Part shown: positions 11,510 through 22,626 of the stretch, one piece after another | How positions within the stretch are numbered: position 1 is the stretch's first letter | Layout: the number at the start of each line of letters is the position of its first letter | Assembly: GCF_963854185.1 (NCBI RefSeq) | Contig: NC_085016.1 | Location: forward strand, 25,669,055-25,733,054 | Origin: Sardina pilchardus | Taxonomy: Eukaryota > Chordata > Actinopteri > Clupeiformes > Clupeidae | Length of the DNA: 64,000 nt | Direction: 5' to 3' | The notes under the pieces: generated by a model | The model's database searches: none | What the model saw: only the letters and a program-made list of their open reading frames with translations | What the model was told of the DNA's origin: nothing | Translations under genes and position numbers: made by a program

Positions 11510-11719
11510 ATTCCTTCAAATTATTTCCATCGTGCACTAGGCTACACGTCATCATCAACAGGAACTCACATGATAGCCTATCAAAGTAATTTTTTCACGT
11601 TTCTGCAGCATTGTTTGATGTGTGACATCACCAACAGATATAGAGTTGTTCTGTCACGTAGAATAGCCGACTAATAAATTATAAGAAATGAAATAACAAA
11701 TAATCGTATAGGCTAATAC

Positions 11720-14478
11720 CCAGATAGCAGTAGACTCTGGACCGACTCCGCTTTCAAACCGGCAAATCCGTATGACTGTCACCTCTGTTTTACCGTCGTG
11801 ATGGAGACATCGACCCGGACCCGGTACCAGGGGGCGGGAAGCACAATCACATCTTGCTCCACAACTGATACGGCCCGCCGCCGTGAAGCGGAAGCGCGAA
11901 TTTTAGTTCTACGATGTCGTCAGACTGAGCCGTTAATTATCCTCTGGTTATGAATGCGGTTGGCGGCTGCACTGCAGTACGGTCCTGTTGATTTATTTCA
12001 GGTAAGCCTATTTGCTTCAACCATATTAAAACAAAATACATTGTTGCTTTCATATTATGTTAGTAGCTCCTTCTGAAGTTCACACTACTTTTAAACTTGT
12101 CTTGTACACTATATATAGCTAACGTTAACGTTACTTTTAATGTGGACCCACTTTAGCTTATCCCAAAAGTCTTTAGCTGCTTTTAGTTGTTATCACTATA
12201 TTATAATTATGTCCTATATCTGTTGTTACAATTATCGTATGTCTACCACATAGCTCGCTTTTCCGCGACGTTTTACATTGTCTTGTGATTTTTATTTGGT
12301 GTAGCAGCTAGCAGCTAATATTTTCGTTTGACCTTGATATTGTGCAATCGTTTAATATGATATTTATTTTGTTCAGGCGGAGCAGATCCATTGCCCTGCC
12401 GTAACATCTTATTTACTGATCCATACAGGTAACCAATTGTATTTGTATTGTATTTGTTGTTTTGATTTTATGTTTGATGAGTGTTTTATGTTCCGTTTGT
12501 AGCATGGCTAGCATTCACGAGTTAAAATGACTAGCCATGAACTTTTTAACGTCGTTGTCGCATTCTAAATGCAGTACCGTTGTGTGACCACTAGAGTGTA
12601 GTGTTTACCTTTCTATGAGCGCTGTTCTAGCGTTTAGTATTGAAAATAGATGAAGTAGTGTTTGTATTTGTATGTGGTATACCAAATTCACTCTCTAATT
12701 GAATGTTGGCCTATTTTACTGTTTCAATGTATTCTATCACACTGTATGATCATCCCTTGTTTAGCATATTTAGATTAATTTAGAAATATAGCAGGTTTCA
12801 ACAGACATATTTTACGGATAAGTAATTTACTTATGTAGGCCTACTTACACATATCTAAACATTCATACTCATGTTTTTTATGCCACATTATTCCCTTTAG
12901 GAATTTATTTTGTATTATTTTATAGACAGACTTCATACTGTACTGTAAATTGAAATAACAATATATATTATATTGTATTATATTTTTAATCTCCTGTCTC
13001 AAACGGCTCACTAAGGTAATTAACTGTATGTTATTAACTCTTGAGAAGCACAATGAATGTCTTTCGATGTTAAACAGATTACTTGAAGTCTACTTTAGGC
13101 AGTAGCCTAACTTGTTGACAATTGTTTATCCCTTACCTGTAGATAATCACCTATCCAACGAAGGTTACCAGATGAGACCTCAGCGAAACCTTTGGCAGTC
13201 TGAAGCGTTTTCTACAGGTATGATTGTCTGTTTTCCTTTGGTCATTTTGTAAGCACTTGTTAGTAAGCTTACCAGGTTTCAACAGACATATTTGACGGAT
13301 AAGTAATTTACTTATGTAGGCCTACTTACACACATCTAAACATTAAAGGAATAGTTCGGAATTTTGGACATAGGACCTTATTTCCAACTTAGTCGGGGTT
13401 AGGGATGTAACGGTATGAAAATTTAACCCCACGGTTATAGTGACCAAAATTATCACGGTTTTCGGTATTATTGCGGTATTTTAAAAATTGTGTGTACAAT
13501 ATGTTAAGAAAGCGCTGATGGGTGTAGACAAGCTGAAATATTTTAGTTTCAAAAAGTGTTTCTTACATTAAAAATATAGGCAAACCCTTATGGCCTTCAG
13601 CAGGATACCGATCATTCACAGCAGTGGCAATCCTAGTCTCTGCTCAACCCTCCACACACTCAGAAAATGGCTTGTCTTGTTTCTATTGCATATTTTGAAT
13701 TCATAAACTTTATATATTTTGCTAATAGTTTAGAATATGTTAGGATCTGCATAATTACTTATAGCTAAAAATATTCAGTCATTTGAATACTTCATATTGA
13801 TTTTTAAACTATTACACTTGTCTTTAATGACATTACAGGGGTGTTGTGTAGGTCTAATTGAGAGCCTGTCACTTAAAGAGATACGTGAAGTAGCCTAATT
13901 ATATTATAGGCCAGTCAATCTAGCTCAAAAAAGGGCCAAACCTGTAACTAATTGCAATAGTAATGGTTCATACTTTTTATTGATCCTTAAACCCTCCTGC
14001 ATCACATATTAAAAATCTACCCATTTATATTTAGTGGAACATGCTTTTATTCAAGGTCAAAGGTAGCAATTTCCAATGCATTTTGCCATTGGGATTTACT
14101 ACAGGTGAAATGGGTAAAATTTTAAACTATAGATATCAAATTGAAAATGTCACAGTTGTTTACTCACATTAAGGCAAAGATTTTTTGTATTGCAAGTTTT
14201 CTGAAATGTGATGTTTAGATATGCAAATGAGACCAGTTTTACCTAAAAATGCAATAATTTGCATATATTTCTAGAAAACTAAATCTGAACAATAGGTACA
14301 GTCAGCTTCAAAATAATTGCTGCATTTTGCTTCTATATTGGATACCAAAAGCCTATGCAAAGGGAATATTAGATATTACTTCATTTCACCTCAGAAATGA
14401 GGAAATCAAGTCAAGTCAAAATCAATGCGTTTCAATGGAAGTACATTATAGAACAAATGATTGTCAATGATATGGTAT
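11720..14478. other. Element interior, no gene recognised
   Basis: A G+C-rich patch (11,750-12,000) ends in a possible splice donor (CAGGTAAGCC). It could be a non-coding first exon, but I cannot support a gene. A 74-bp direct repeat (CAGGTTTCAACAGACATATT...) occurs at 12,791-12,864 and 13,274-13,346. TTAGGGATGTAACGGTATG at 13,399 looks like a hAT-type end without a visible partner. Confidence 0.4.
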
Positions 14479-14578
14479 GATGGAAGTATCTCAGTGCATG
14501 CCAACTCACTTGATATGTTTATGTCTAAAGGTCAATATCTTCCTTATGTGACTTGGCATGCATTGAGATACTTTCATC
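14479..14578. repeat. Inverted repeat, 31-bp arms
   Basis: The arm at 14,479-14,509 (ATGGAAGTATCTCAGTGCAT...) is the near reverse complement of 14,548-14,578. It sits just beyond where the YqaJ reading frame loses its family sequence and is probably part of the repeat that truncated the gene. Confidence 0.7.
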
Positions 14579-14679
14579 ATAGAGCTGAAGTGACGGACGG
14601 ACCCACAATGCATTTCGAGTCCGCCCCATGCAAAGTGAATGAGATCCGTTGACGGACGGAGACAGTGTGAATGCGGGGT

Positions 14680-16828
14680 TAGTGTTGCACTCAGGTCACA
14701 CACTTTCCTGTCAGGTGATGCACCCAGGTGTGGGGCGTGGGGGTTAATAACCAGACCACAAGGGTAGATGTCATTACCAGACAGGGCGCTGTACTCAACA
14801 GCTGCAACTGGCTCCATTTCCAGCCCTCTCTTCATAGCTTTTGTTTGCACACTTTTCCTCTCCATAAGGTTGGTTGCCAAACTCTCAAACTCCTTCACCC
14901 TTGAACAAATTCTTTTGAAAGATGTTGATGTAAGTCTCTTAACACGCACTTGATGCCAGGTCTTGCTAAGGCTTTGTCCTCTTGTATCCCTGTCCAACTG
15001 CTCTGCATCAAAACGTGTGACAGCCAGACCACCGTAATAACACGCCTCAGTTTCATCCAGCACAGTGGAAAATGAGCATGGCTGTGGTGAAAAAGGAAGT
15101 GGTGGGTCATCATCATCAAGACTGGCTGACAGTGAGGTGTGGTTTTGGTAGCTACAAACAGATCCCCTCGGAAGGTCCCCAAAGTGTGTTGAGACAGAAA
15201 GAACTGGCTGCTTACGATTGGCTTCCAGTAACTTAAACATTTGGCTCTTACTACCAATTGTATCCAGGTTTCTGTAAAGCATCTCTGCCAGTTCCTCAGC
15301 AGGTAATGGAAACGGCACAGGGCAGTACAAGTTACTCATGAGCCCCTCAGCAGAGCGTTGCTTTTTCTGTGGTGGTGCGTTCATCAGTGGCGGTTTAAGC
15401 TTGGACACACTTACTGTACTCACAGCTCTTGGAGTGACACCTAATGACCTTGATGGAACATGCCAGGCTTGAGGTAGCGATGTCCTGCTTGTAGTTGGAG
15501 GGACAGATGTAAAACCTATTTTGACATAATGGGCCAGGGTGTAGAGAAGACCTATCAGGTGATTGCACTGTCCCAAGCCAGCTTTGCAATTGCATTTAGT
15601 CTCGCCAATGAAAGGCGGCTGAAGGGAAAGCTCCACCTAGAAAAATAATAAAATGTTAGAAAATTGTGTGGTGACTGTGCATACAGCATCAACCTCTACA
15701 ATAGCTTATCTCCTATAAAGAGTAACACTGAGGGCATCATTAATTAGGTACACAGTACATAATCATGGACACTCAATGTACTGAAACTGAGGGCTGAGGA
15801 ATAACTTTGTAACAATACATGACTATAAACAGTGGCTGTTTCCGAAATAGCATACATGCTACTGCTGTACAACTTACAAAACAACAGTACAGTATGCGAT
15901 TTTGGAAACAGTATTTTACCATCTATAGTTTTAATCTACCTCATTCATCATCATCGTTTTTATATATTGTTTATTGAGCATGGCTTTTGGAAACATAATT
16001 GTAAACATACACCTGCATTATATTATTAAGATACCCCCAAATAGAAACATAGCAATAATCAAACAATAATAAAATAATCTGTATGCCAGAGAAAATCTTA
16101 AATTTCAAGCAACCTGATGCCTGAACAGAGCTTTCCTCAACCCTGCAGTAACTGCCCTTTGAACTGAGCAACTGACGAACTCTGACACCTTGCCCTGTCT
16201 TCCTTTCAATGTAACCATGTTCCGTATCAGTGCCAGGGTGTAGCACCGTTCCGTACAATTGACACTTTTGCAATAAGCCACTCAAATCCATAGTTAACAT
16301 GTTACTTTCAGTCAGACAGGGCAAAATGCACTGATCAGAACAATCATAATGAACATGTAGCAAGCAGATGTTAGCACTTAGCAGTGGTTTTGCTCCGCGA
16401 ACTGAGCAGTTCCACTCATGATACCTGCAAGTTGTAAGGCGCCTCGTTTTTTCGCATCGAGCGAAAAGATCTAGCCCTCACAGCTAAGTCAAGCCCTGTC
16501 TGGTTCTTTCTGACTGTCGGATAAATACATGTTAAGATTTCAATAAAACATAAAATATCACTCAAAACAGTCTGCGTATGCTTCAGCTTCACATTTTACA
16601 GTGACGTTACGTAACGTCGGTGAGCTAACTGGCTAACCAACAAGCTAATGTTGCAGAGGAATAAAACTTACCTTCCACGTCGTGTATGTATCCTTCTATC
16701 CAATTGCTGTAGCCTTTCAGCAAGACAGCCCGGGGAATGTCGCAGTCCTTACTGGCCCAATTCTCTATTATTTCCACTGATAGCTCTGGCATGGAGAGTA
16801 GATTTGTGGTCCAAACAGGGGCTGCCAT
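14680..16828 (-). pseudogene. SWIM zinc finger / YqaJ nuclease-like gene, truncated
   Basis: Minus-strand gene remnant. A first exon (16,828-16,672) encodes MAAPVWTTNLLSMPELSVE... and ends ...HDVEG at a clean GTAAGT donor. A possible middle exon lies within about 16,130-16,420. The long exon starts after TTTTCTAG at about 15,637. It carries a SWIM-type CxCx6CxH motif (CNCKAGLGQCNH) and then a YqaJ/lambda-exonuclease-like segment with RGLEMEPVAAVEYSAL and GASPDRK. After that motif (about 14,700) the frame runs into unrelated repeat sequence, so the catalytic ExK region of the nuclease fold is missing. SWIM-YqaJ proteins occur in many copies in fish genomes, and YqaJ-type nucleases are known cargo of ISL2EU transposons. 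Here the gene lies inside the 10-kb TIR element. Non-functional as read. Confidence 0.72.
15831..15912. mobile_element. Small palindromic MITE-like hairpin
   Basis: GTTTCCGAAATAGCATAC...TGCTGTAC pairs with GTACAGTATGCGATTTTGGAAAC. It lies in an intron-like part of the SWIM/YqaJ remnant. A similar GCATACTTCTGTAC hairpin occurs in an hspd1 intron (54,537-54,646). Confidence 0.55.
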
Positions 16829-16929
16829 CGTGACCTCTCAGCGAAATTTAAATGTGAGCACTATCGTCTTCAGCGCTTCCTGTTTACTTCCGGGTTTGTG
16901 TACACCTCAGCCTCGTTCTGACTTCAAAA

Positions 16930-17612
16930 TGGACGCCGGGTGAATTTAGCGAATTCCTCCAAAAGAGGTTAGACACCGATAAGCCCATAATACCAATACC
17001 CCCCCCCCCCCCCACACACACCCCACACACACATTTTCGCACAATGGGCCTAGCCTCCACCCACTTTATAAAGAAATCCGTGGCTGTGAGGCAGTAAGTG
17101 TTCCCCTTGCTGGACTTTTTCAATGGTCCGATGAGATCAACACCTATTAACAATTGTTTAAGACAGACAGACAATACATTATTATTGTATTAACAAAGGC
17201 TCTTATGTGGAACTAGACATTACACAGATATATTTGCTGGCCATTCAGTGAAGGTAACATCAGATATTGTTTTGTTTGACTGGCTTGATGGGCTTCAAAT
17301 CTGGCGCCTGTGTCTTTACTTTTTCGAGGGCATACAAGTGCTGATCTGAAAAGAGCAAAATAATTCACCTTTTAGGTCTTGTTCATGTCTGTGAACTGCT
17401 TTGCAATAAGATGTTTTTCTTACCCAATGTTCGACATCCTGTCTTAAATTAAGCGAATAGAATCGTTGCCTTTTTTCCCTTCCATGCGGGCTCGCCCAAA
17501 GTGTCCTGCATGGACCTCTTCCAGGATGGCAGTCTTCTCCTCTTCGGTCATAATCACTCTCCTGGGCAAGCCATCGTGACCCGTGTAGTATAAAGGCTGG
17601 CTTACATTGCAC
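16930..17612 (-). pseudogene. Ty3/gypsy-type integrase remnant
   Basis: Read on the minus strand, 17,612 to about 17,370 gives a zinc-binding H2C2-like portion (TEEEKTAILEEVHAGHFGRARMEG, then DVEHWVRK...), with frame changes. About 17,170-17,040 gives the start of an rve integrase core (VDLIGPLKKSSKGNTYCLTATDFFIKWVEA), including the first catalytic aspartate. The rest of the core is missing. Such fragments also occur in host genes derived from gypsy integrases. Frame breaks and context make a dead fragment more likely. Confidence 0.65.
16993..17035. repeat. C-rich / CA low-complexity tract
   Basis: An uninterrupted run of about 17 C is followed by CACACACCCC. Such runs are prone to slippage and assembly error. 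Confidence 0.85.
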
Positions 17613-17722
17613 GATTTTGGTCTGTCTTAACAGTCGGCGACTAAATTTCCAAAATCGGAAATCTTGGGAGTTGTACTGAAATCGCAGCGCGCTCCCGTCA
17701 CCTAAATCGTTTAGTGTAAGGT
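17594..17722 (+). repeat. GGCTGGCTTACATTG repeat, copy 2
   Basis: The complete-looking copy of the repeat at 10,313. GGCTGGCTTACATTGCACGA on the left and TCGTTTAGTGTAAGGTGCC on the right are roughly inverted, so it is probably a short MITE. It directly abuts the integrase remnant. Confidence 0.65.
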
Positions 17723-17783
17723 GCCAATCTTAGCGGTTTTAAGTCCGTCGGAGGCAGTCTTTTTCTAGTTTTGCCGTTACGAC

Positions 17784-17805
17784 AATATCAAACATGTTTG
17801 ATATT
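17784..17805. repeat. Perfect 22-bp palindrome
   Basis: AATATCAAAC followed by ATGTTTGATATT is its own reverse complement with no spacer. It ends at the first base of the element at 17,805. Confidence 0.85.
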
Positions 17806-19950
17806 AGGTGCATTCGAGTTCGGAAACGGCTGACTTCGGCTGACTGCATACGTGAACGAGAGCTTGAGTGTCACCGGGAGGGGCTAAAGTTTTAGGTGCA
17901 GATGGTCCCGAACACGATTTTGCAAATTTGACAGACGTGATTCGAGTGAGACCTCGCGGGAGATATCGCGGAATTTGTGTGCATTAAATACAGTATTTAA
18001 CTTTCATTGTTACTCATTAAAACGAGCATGATGACTGACGAAATAAAGTGATATGAAGTAGTTTAAATAAACCACTGTTATCATACAGTTACAGGCCTGC
18101 ATTGTAGCACATTAATTAAATATCAAGTGTTTTCCGTGTGTATATGTAACCAACAGCATAAAATAGCAGAATATCAAAACCTTTTCAGTAGGCTAGCCCA
18201 GTGGTTCCCAAACTTTTCTGGCTTACGGCACCCCTAAACATATCTCTCTCCATCCACGGCACCCCTTTTTTTTTTTTTTACTTTTTACTCAACCTCCTTT
18301 GTGTCATATTTGTACTTTATGCCATTTTCTTTAACCATATGTTGGATAGGCCAAAACTGCTTTTATTATAGGCATTACTAAGATAAGGTGAAGTTAATAT
18401 ATTTTTTGTTTTATTCAAATGAACTACTTTCATTCAACTCATTTAATTGAACTTTTGAATAAATGGTGAACAGGATGTGAAGAGACAACTTGATAACCAC
18501 CTGACCTCGGTGTGCAGTCTTAACCCATTTCACTGTGAATAACCGTGTTTGAAGGGGACGTAATTTAACGTAATTAACTATTTTTACGACTTGATTCAAT
18601 ACATCCGTCAGGTCTGGAGGCATCGTTTTTGCAGTAAGAGCCTCCCGATGCAACATGGAATGCGTCGCTACCATGGCATAGCTTTCGTTACAAAGCCTTT
18701 GACCCGACCTGTCGTTGAGGCCGCCCCGTCAGTGGCAGTGCACACACTTACGCACATATCCCAGCTAAGATTATTGTTCCTCAAGTATTCATCTGTTACC
18801 CTGAATATCTCATCTCCGGCAGCATGGTTGGTCAGTTCTTTGCAAAATAAAAAGTTGTAATCTGTAAATTTGTCCTCATCGACATCTCACGTTAGCGAGC
18901 AGCTGGCAAAGGCCATATAAGTGGACTCGTATTTGAAGCGCAAACTTCCCCAATAGCCGTAGCCAACGTTAGCCCACGTCTCCCTGCAGACCAGGCATAC
19001 TGGTGTGGGACACGTTACCTCGCCACCCCAAGTGAACACATACTGGAGGTAGGAGTCGTTATATTGCCTCACTTTTCTCTGATTTCGTCTGGTCAGATTC
19101 CGAGGTCTGTCCCTATGGAGGAGCATGGCGTTCTCAAACGTATCCATTGCGCCTATACCTGCACTCCGCCATACGGAATAACGAACGAAGTCACCGAATA
19201 AACAATACGTAGCCTACATACAGCACAGTACGATACAGTAAACTGTAGCCTATTGTTTGTGCTGCAAATACGTTTTTGCAATAAAATGAATTTTGAAATG
19301 GATATTATGCGTTTTAAAATGTCATTAAATTATCAAGCCTTAGACAATTCCACGGCACCCCTGAGCATGCGTCACGGCACCCCAGGGTGCCGCGGCACCC
19401 ACTTTGAAAACCCCTGGGCTAGCCTACCGCTGTTCCAGAAATCACAAATAAGAAGGTATCCCTTCCATATCTGTTCATTTTAGTACCTTCTAACGTAAGG
19501 GGCAAAGATTCTGCAACAGAACAAGATGGATCACTTTTGACAAGCTCAGGTGTCATCCCAGACGCTGGCTGGGCTGATCCTAAAATGTTAACTGCATCCA
19601 TCTTGCTCCGCTATAGAATCTTTGGTAAGCAGGCAGAACGAGACCCCTGTCATAATCGTCATGGGGAGATTCCTTCCAAACCTGTTCCAAACGGACCTAT
19701 CAAGTCCTTGAACTGACGTCATGGGGCGGGATACAGCCGGTTGCATGCACGAAAAGGCAAATGCAGAATTCGACTGCAGGTGTCTTCATCCCGCGAGTTT
19801 TGAGTGACGTGACATGGTCGCATTTTTGTCACATGATCACAACTTTTCTTCAAGTCGAACAACACGTCTAACCAGCATGCACTGCATATGACTCAAATTA
19901 CGTTTCGACTGCATGCGTTTGCAGCCGACTTGACATGTCGAGTGCACCTA
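17805..19950. mobile_element. Element with TAGGTGCA ends, host of a hAT
   Basis: TAGGTGCATTCGAGTTCGG on the left matches, inverted, ...CATGTCGAGTGCACCTA on the right. Both are followed inward by GGCTGAC/GCAGCCGA and CTGCATACG/GCATGCAGT motifs. No clear TSD was found, so the borders are approximate. It contains the hAT relic at 18,199-19,416. Confidence 0.55.
18199..19416 (-). mobile_element. ZBED5-like hAT relic, internally deleted
   Basis: The ends are CAGTGGTTCCCAAACTTTTC and ...CACTTTGAAAACCCCTG, with an exact 8-bp TSD GGCTAGCC (18,191-18,198 and 19,417-19,424). On the minus strand the 5' part (19,147-18,887) encodes a BED-type start (RQYNDSYLQYVFTW, then CPTPVCLVC). The 3' part (18,674-18,411) encodes VATHSMLHREALTAK and LNQVVKIVNYVKLRPLQTRLF, both characteristic of the ZBED5/SCAND3-like hAT transposase group. 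Only about 200 bp separate them, so most of the catalytic core is deleted. Multiple GGCACCCC repeats lie near both ends. Confidence 0.9.
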
Positions 19951-20892
19951 CTATCGGAAGTCTTTTCAGTCGTGGCTCATGCAAATAGTGACGTGAACAT
20001 TAAAAACCAATAGTAACCTTGCGCGAACATGAAACAGGAAGGGGCAAAATAGGCGACAGCTGTAGCCTTTATGATTAGGCTATTTGTTATTTAATTTCTT
20101 ATAATTTATTAGTCGGCTGTTCTACGTGACAGAACAACTCTATATATGTTAGTGATGTCACACATCAAACAATGCTGCAGAAACGCGAAAAAAATACTTT
20201 GATATGAGTAGGTTATCATGTGATTTCCTGTGAATGATGACGTGTAGCCTATTGCACGATGGAAATAATTTGAAGGAATAGCAGCAGTCTTGTAAATAGT
20301 GACCCACAGTCTTTGCAAAATCCTAATCTGAGACTGGCCTGTGACTAGACTGTGACTAAAAACTCAATGAATTGTCTTTAGATGTGAGAGGGTCTGAGAC
20401 TGTAGTTTTTCAAAAATCTTTTCCAAATCTTTGCAAAGTCTGGCAATGTAAGGTAGGCTTAAGCTGCCATCTATAAATGTCAATGAACATTGTTTCCCAA
20501 AATGTCCTTAGCTGCAGTACCCTACATAATAAGATACTAGGCTACTTAAGATTATAGTTCGCATCAATGTTTTAACATTACTTGAACGTGTATAATCTTA
20601 ATTTATTCTTTACTATTCTTCTCTAATTAATTGTGTAAGGGCATGACCGTAAAATACTTGAAACTTGAAAATACCTACAAAATCTTATGGAAATATTTCA
20701 CTTACTGCTCGGGAGTGAGGTGACACATCTCTCGATGTTGATGATCAAGATAACACAGAATTGAACCCAAGCTAATTTAACACGTACTTCAATCTGGATA
20801 ACTTCGCTGATGTTCTGAGGTAAAACTTCGAGCTTCTTAATGAACGCTAATGTCAGCTTTACTACGTTACTACGGTACGGTATTGAGAAGTT

Positions 20893-21635
20893 TAAAGGAG
20901 AATTCCGGTGTGAAATTGACCTTAACTGTACCGAAACATTTTGCGGAATACTTACACATGTTGAAGAGGCACCTTCGCTCACCCCCTAGGATTCCGAACT
21001 CCGACGTTTTCCGTTGAGCTTGCAGTAGGCTTGAATCTATTAGATTGCGCATCACGTACCCTATGCAGCTAAATCGCTATTTTTAAACCATTAAAACGGT
21101 TCCAAGTAACTCTACACTGTATTGGTAGACTTCTGAGGGTCCTGACATTTAAAGCCTACCTTACACTGACAAGATTTGGTAAAGATTCTTGAAATATTGT
21201 AGTCTTTTAACTAATGCCCCTCACTCAAGCTTTATTCAAAAGACTACAATCTTTCAAGAATCTTTCCCAAATCTTGTCAGTGTAAGGTAGGCTTAAAACG
21301 AGATACTTAGAACTTTGGAAGTGCACAGGAAGTTTATTAAAAATACTGTTTATTCAAGCAGTACCTTCATAGAATCTCTCCGCTGGGCGCCATCTTGTGG
21401 TGAAGTCGCGATAAGTCGACTGACGAGCACAAACGAACAGGAAAGACGGGGACATATTGCAAACATTTTGAGCTTTGTTACTCATCATGCTCATGTAGAC
21501 AGTATAACTATATATTTCCTATGGAATTACTTTTGCAATATGTTCCTGTTCGTTCGTGCTCGTCAGTCGGCTTATCGCGACTTGATTACAGTTAAGGTAC
21601 AGTTAAGGTCAATCTCACACCGGAATTCTCCTTTA
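20893..21635. mobile_element. TA-type MITE (TAAAGGAGAATTCCGG ends)
   Basis: TAAAGGAGAATTCCGGTGTG at the left is inverted at the right (...CACCGGAATTCTCCTTTA). The ends continue through TTGACCTTAACTGTA on both sides. An internal perfect-looking inverted repeat has 41-bp arms (21,403-21,443 and 21,543-21,583). A 141-bp Harbinger-like MITE is nested inside. No coding capacity. Confidence 0.75.
21153..21293. mobile_element. 141-bp Harbinger-like MITE
   Basis: A near-perfect hairpin: about 57-bp arms (AGCCTACCTTACACTGACAA...) around a ~28-bp loop. TAA flanks both sides (21,150-21,152 and 21,294-21,296). The ends equal those of the 10-kb element at 10,429-20,459, so it could be a deletion derivative of that family. 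Confidence 0.85.
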
Positions 21636-21959
21636 GGTTAGCTGATCACAACCCTAAGCCACTTTGGCGTTTAAAATAGGTTATTTAACACAACATAATA
21701 CAATAACCCAACTGTCTTAAGGTGACAATGAAACGTGTAACTTTACGTAAACTGCTAGAAACGTAAAATAATAGCTATTACCTCGAAGACAGTAGCTCTT
21801 CGCTGCCTTTCTGATGGCTCTTTTGCTTGATTCAGTACACCCCTCTCTGTACTTCTCCCTGTCTGAAAAATAGAACACAATGTCATCAAAAGACAGCATA
21901 CTTACCTTGTAAATTACCAAAAACAACAACAACAACGACTGGGAAATGAGAATTGAGCA

Positions 21960-22626
21960 GTTGCGATGATGACAGCCGGTCTATGTCTGAGAGTACTGCT
22001 GTGACAAGAGGGGTGCCCCAGGGATCTGTGTTGGGCCCTCTGTTGTTCATTATCTACCTTCTTCCACTTGGCACTATCCTCAGGCAACATGATGTTCAAT
22101 TTCACTGCTATGCTGATGACACCCAACTTTACTTTTCATTGAAACCTACTGCCACCCTTCCGCCAGCTGCACTTACTGCCTGCCTCCATGACATCAACGT
22201 GTGGATGACACAAAATTACCTGAAGCTGAATAGCAGTAAGACTGAGTTGCTACTGGTTGGCTCCAAATCAGCTCTTACTAAGATGGAACCTATCACCATC
22301 TGTGTAGATGGCAGCACCATCCCTTGTTCCAAACAGGTCAAGAGCCTTGGTGTCATACTGGACAATACCATCTCGTTCAATGCACACATTAACACCATAT
22401 CAAGAAATGCCTTTTTCCATCTAAGGAACATTGCACGGCTCCGCCCAGCACTCACCCAGCAGAGTGCAGAAGTCCTAGTCAATGCGTATGTGACTTCCCG
22501 CCTGGACTACTGCAACTCAATCTTGTCTGGAATTCCAAATAAGCTACTTCACCGGCTCCAACTCATCCAGAACTCTGCAGCGCGGATTATAACATGCTCC
22601 AAATCCACCAGCCATATAACACCATC
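21960..22626 (+). pseudogene. L2-type LINE reverse transcriptase, 5' part
   Basis: An open stretch encodes the palm and thumb of a non-LTR reverse transcriptase: TRGVPQGSVLGPLLFIIY, the catalytic FHCYADDTQLYFSL (YADD), LKLNSSKTELLLVG, VKSLGVILDN, and RLDYCNSILSGIPN. The wording of these motifs is typical of fish L2/CR1-group LINEs. The 5' portion (endonuclease, fingers) is absent, as usual for 5'-truncated copies. The frame stops where a DNA transposon enters at 22,627 and continues at 24,436. Confidence 0.88.

Larger units (their letters stand above)
10429..20459. mobile_element. 10-kb TAA-flanked element with long TIRs (Harbinger-like)
   Basis: The left end AGCCTACCTTACACTGACAG and the right end ...AATGTAAGGTAGGCT are inverted and flanked by TAA (10,426-10,428 and 20,460-20,462). 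TWA targets are typical of PIF/Harbinger. The TIRs are long: 10,429-10,608 plus 11,510-11,705 match 20,080-20,459 with few differences, about 380 bp. Between them lie a decayed SWIM/YqaJ gene (minus), an integrase remnant and several nested elements. A 141-bp element with the same ends and a TAA duplication lies nearby (21,153-21,293). The caveat is that the right flank does not continue the repeat interrupted on the left, so rearrangement or two independent insertions remain possible. Confidence 0.6.

Noticed and set aside
11750..12010. G+C-rich block ending in CAGGTAAG, possible first exon
   Set aside because: Only a donor-like site supports it. No coding sequence or downstream exon could be linked.
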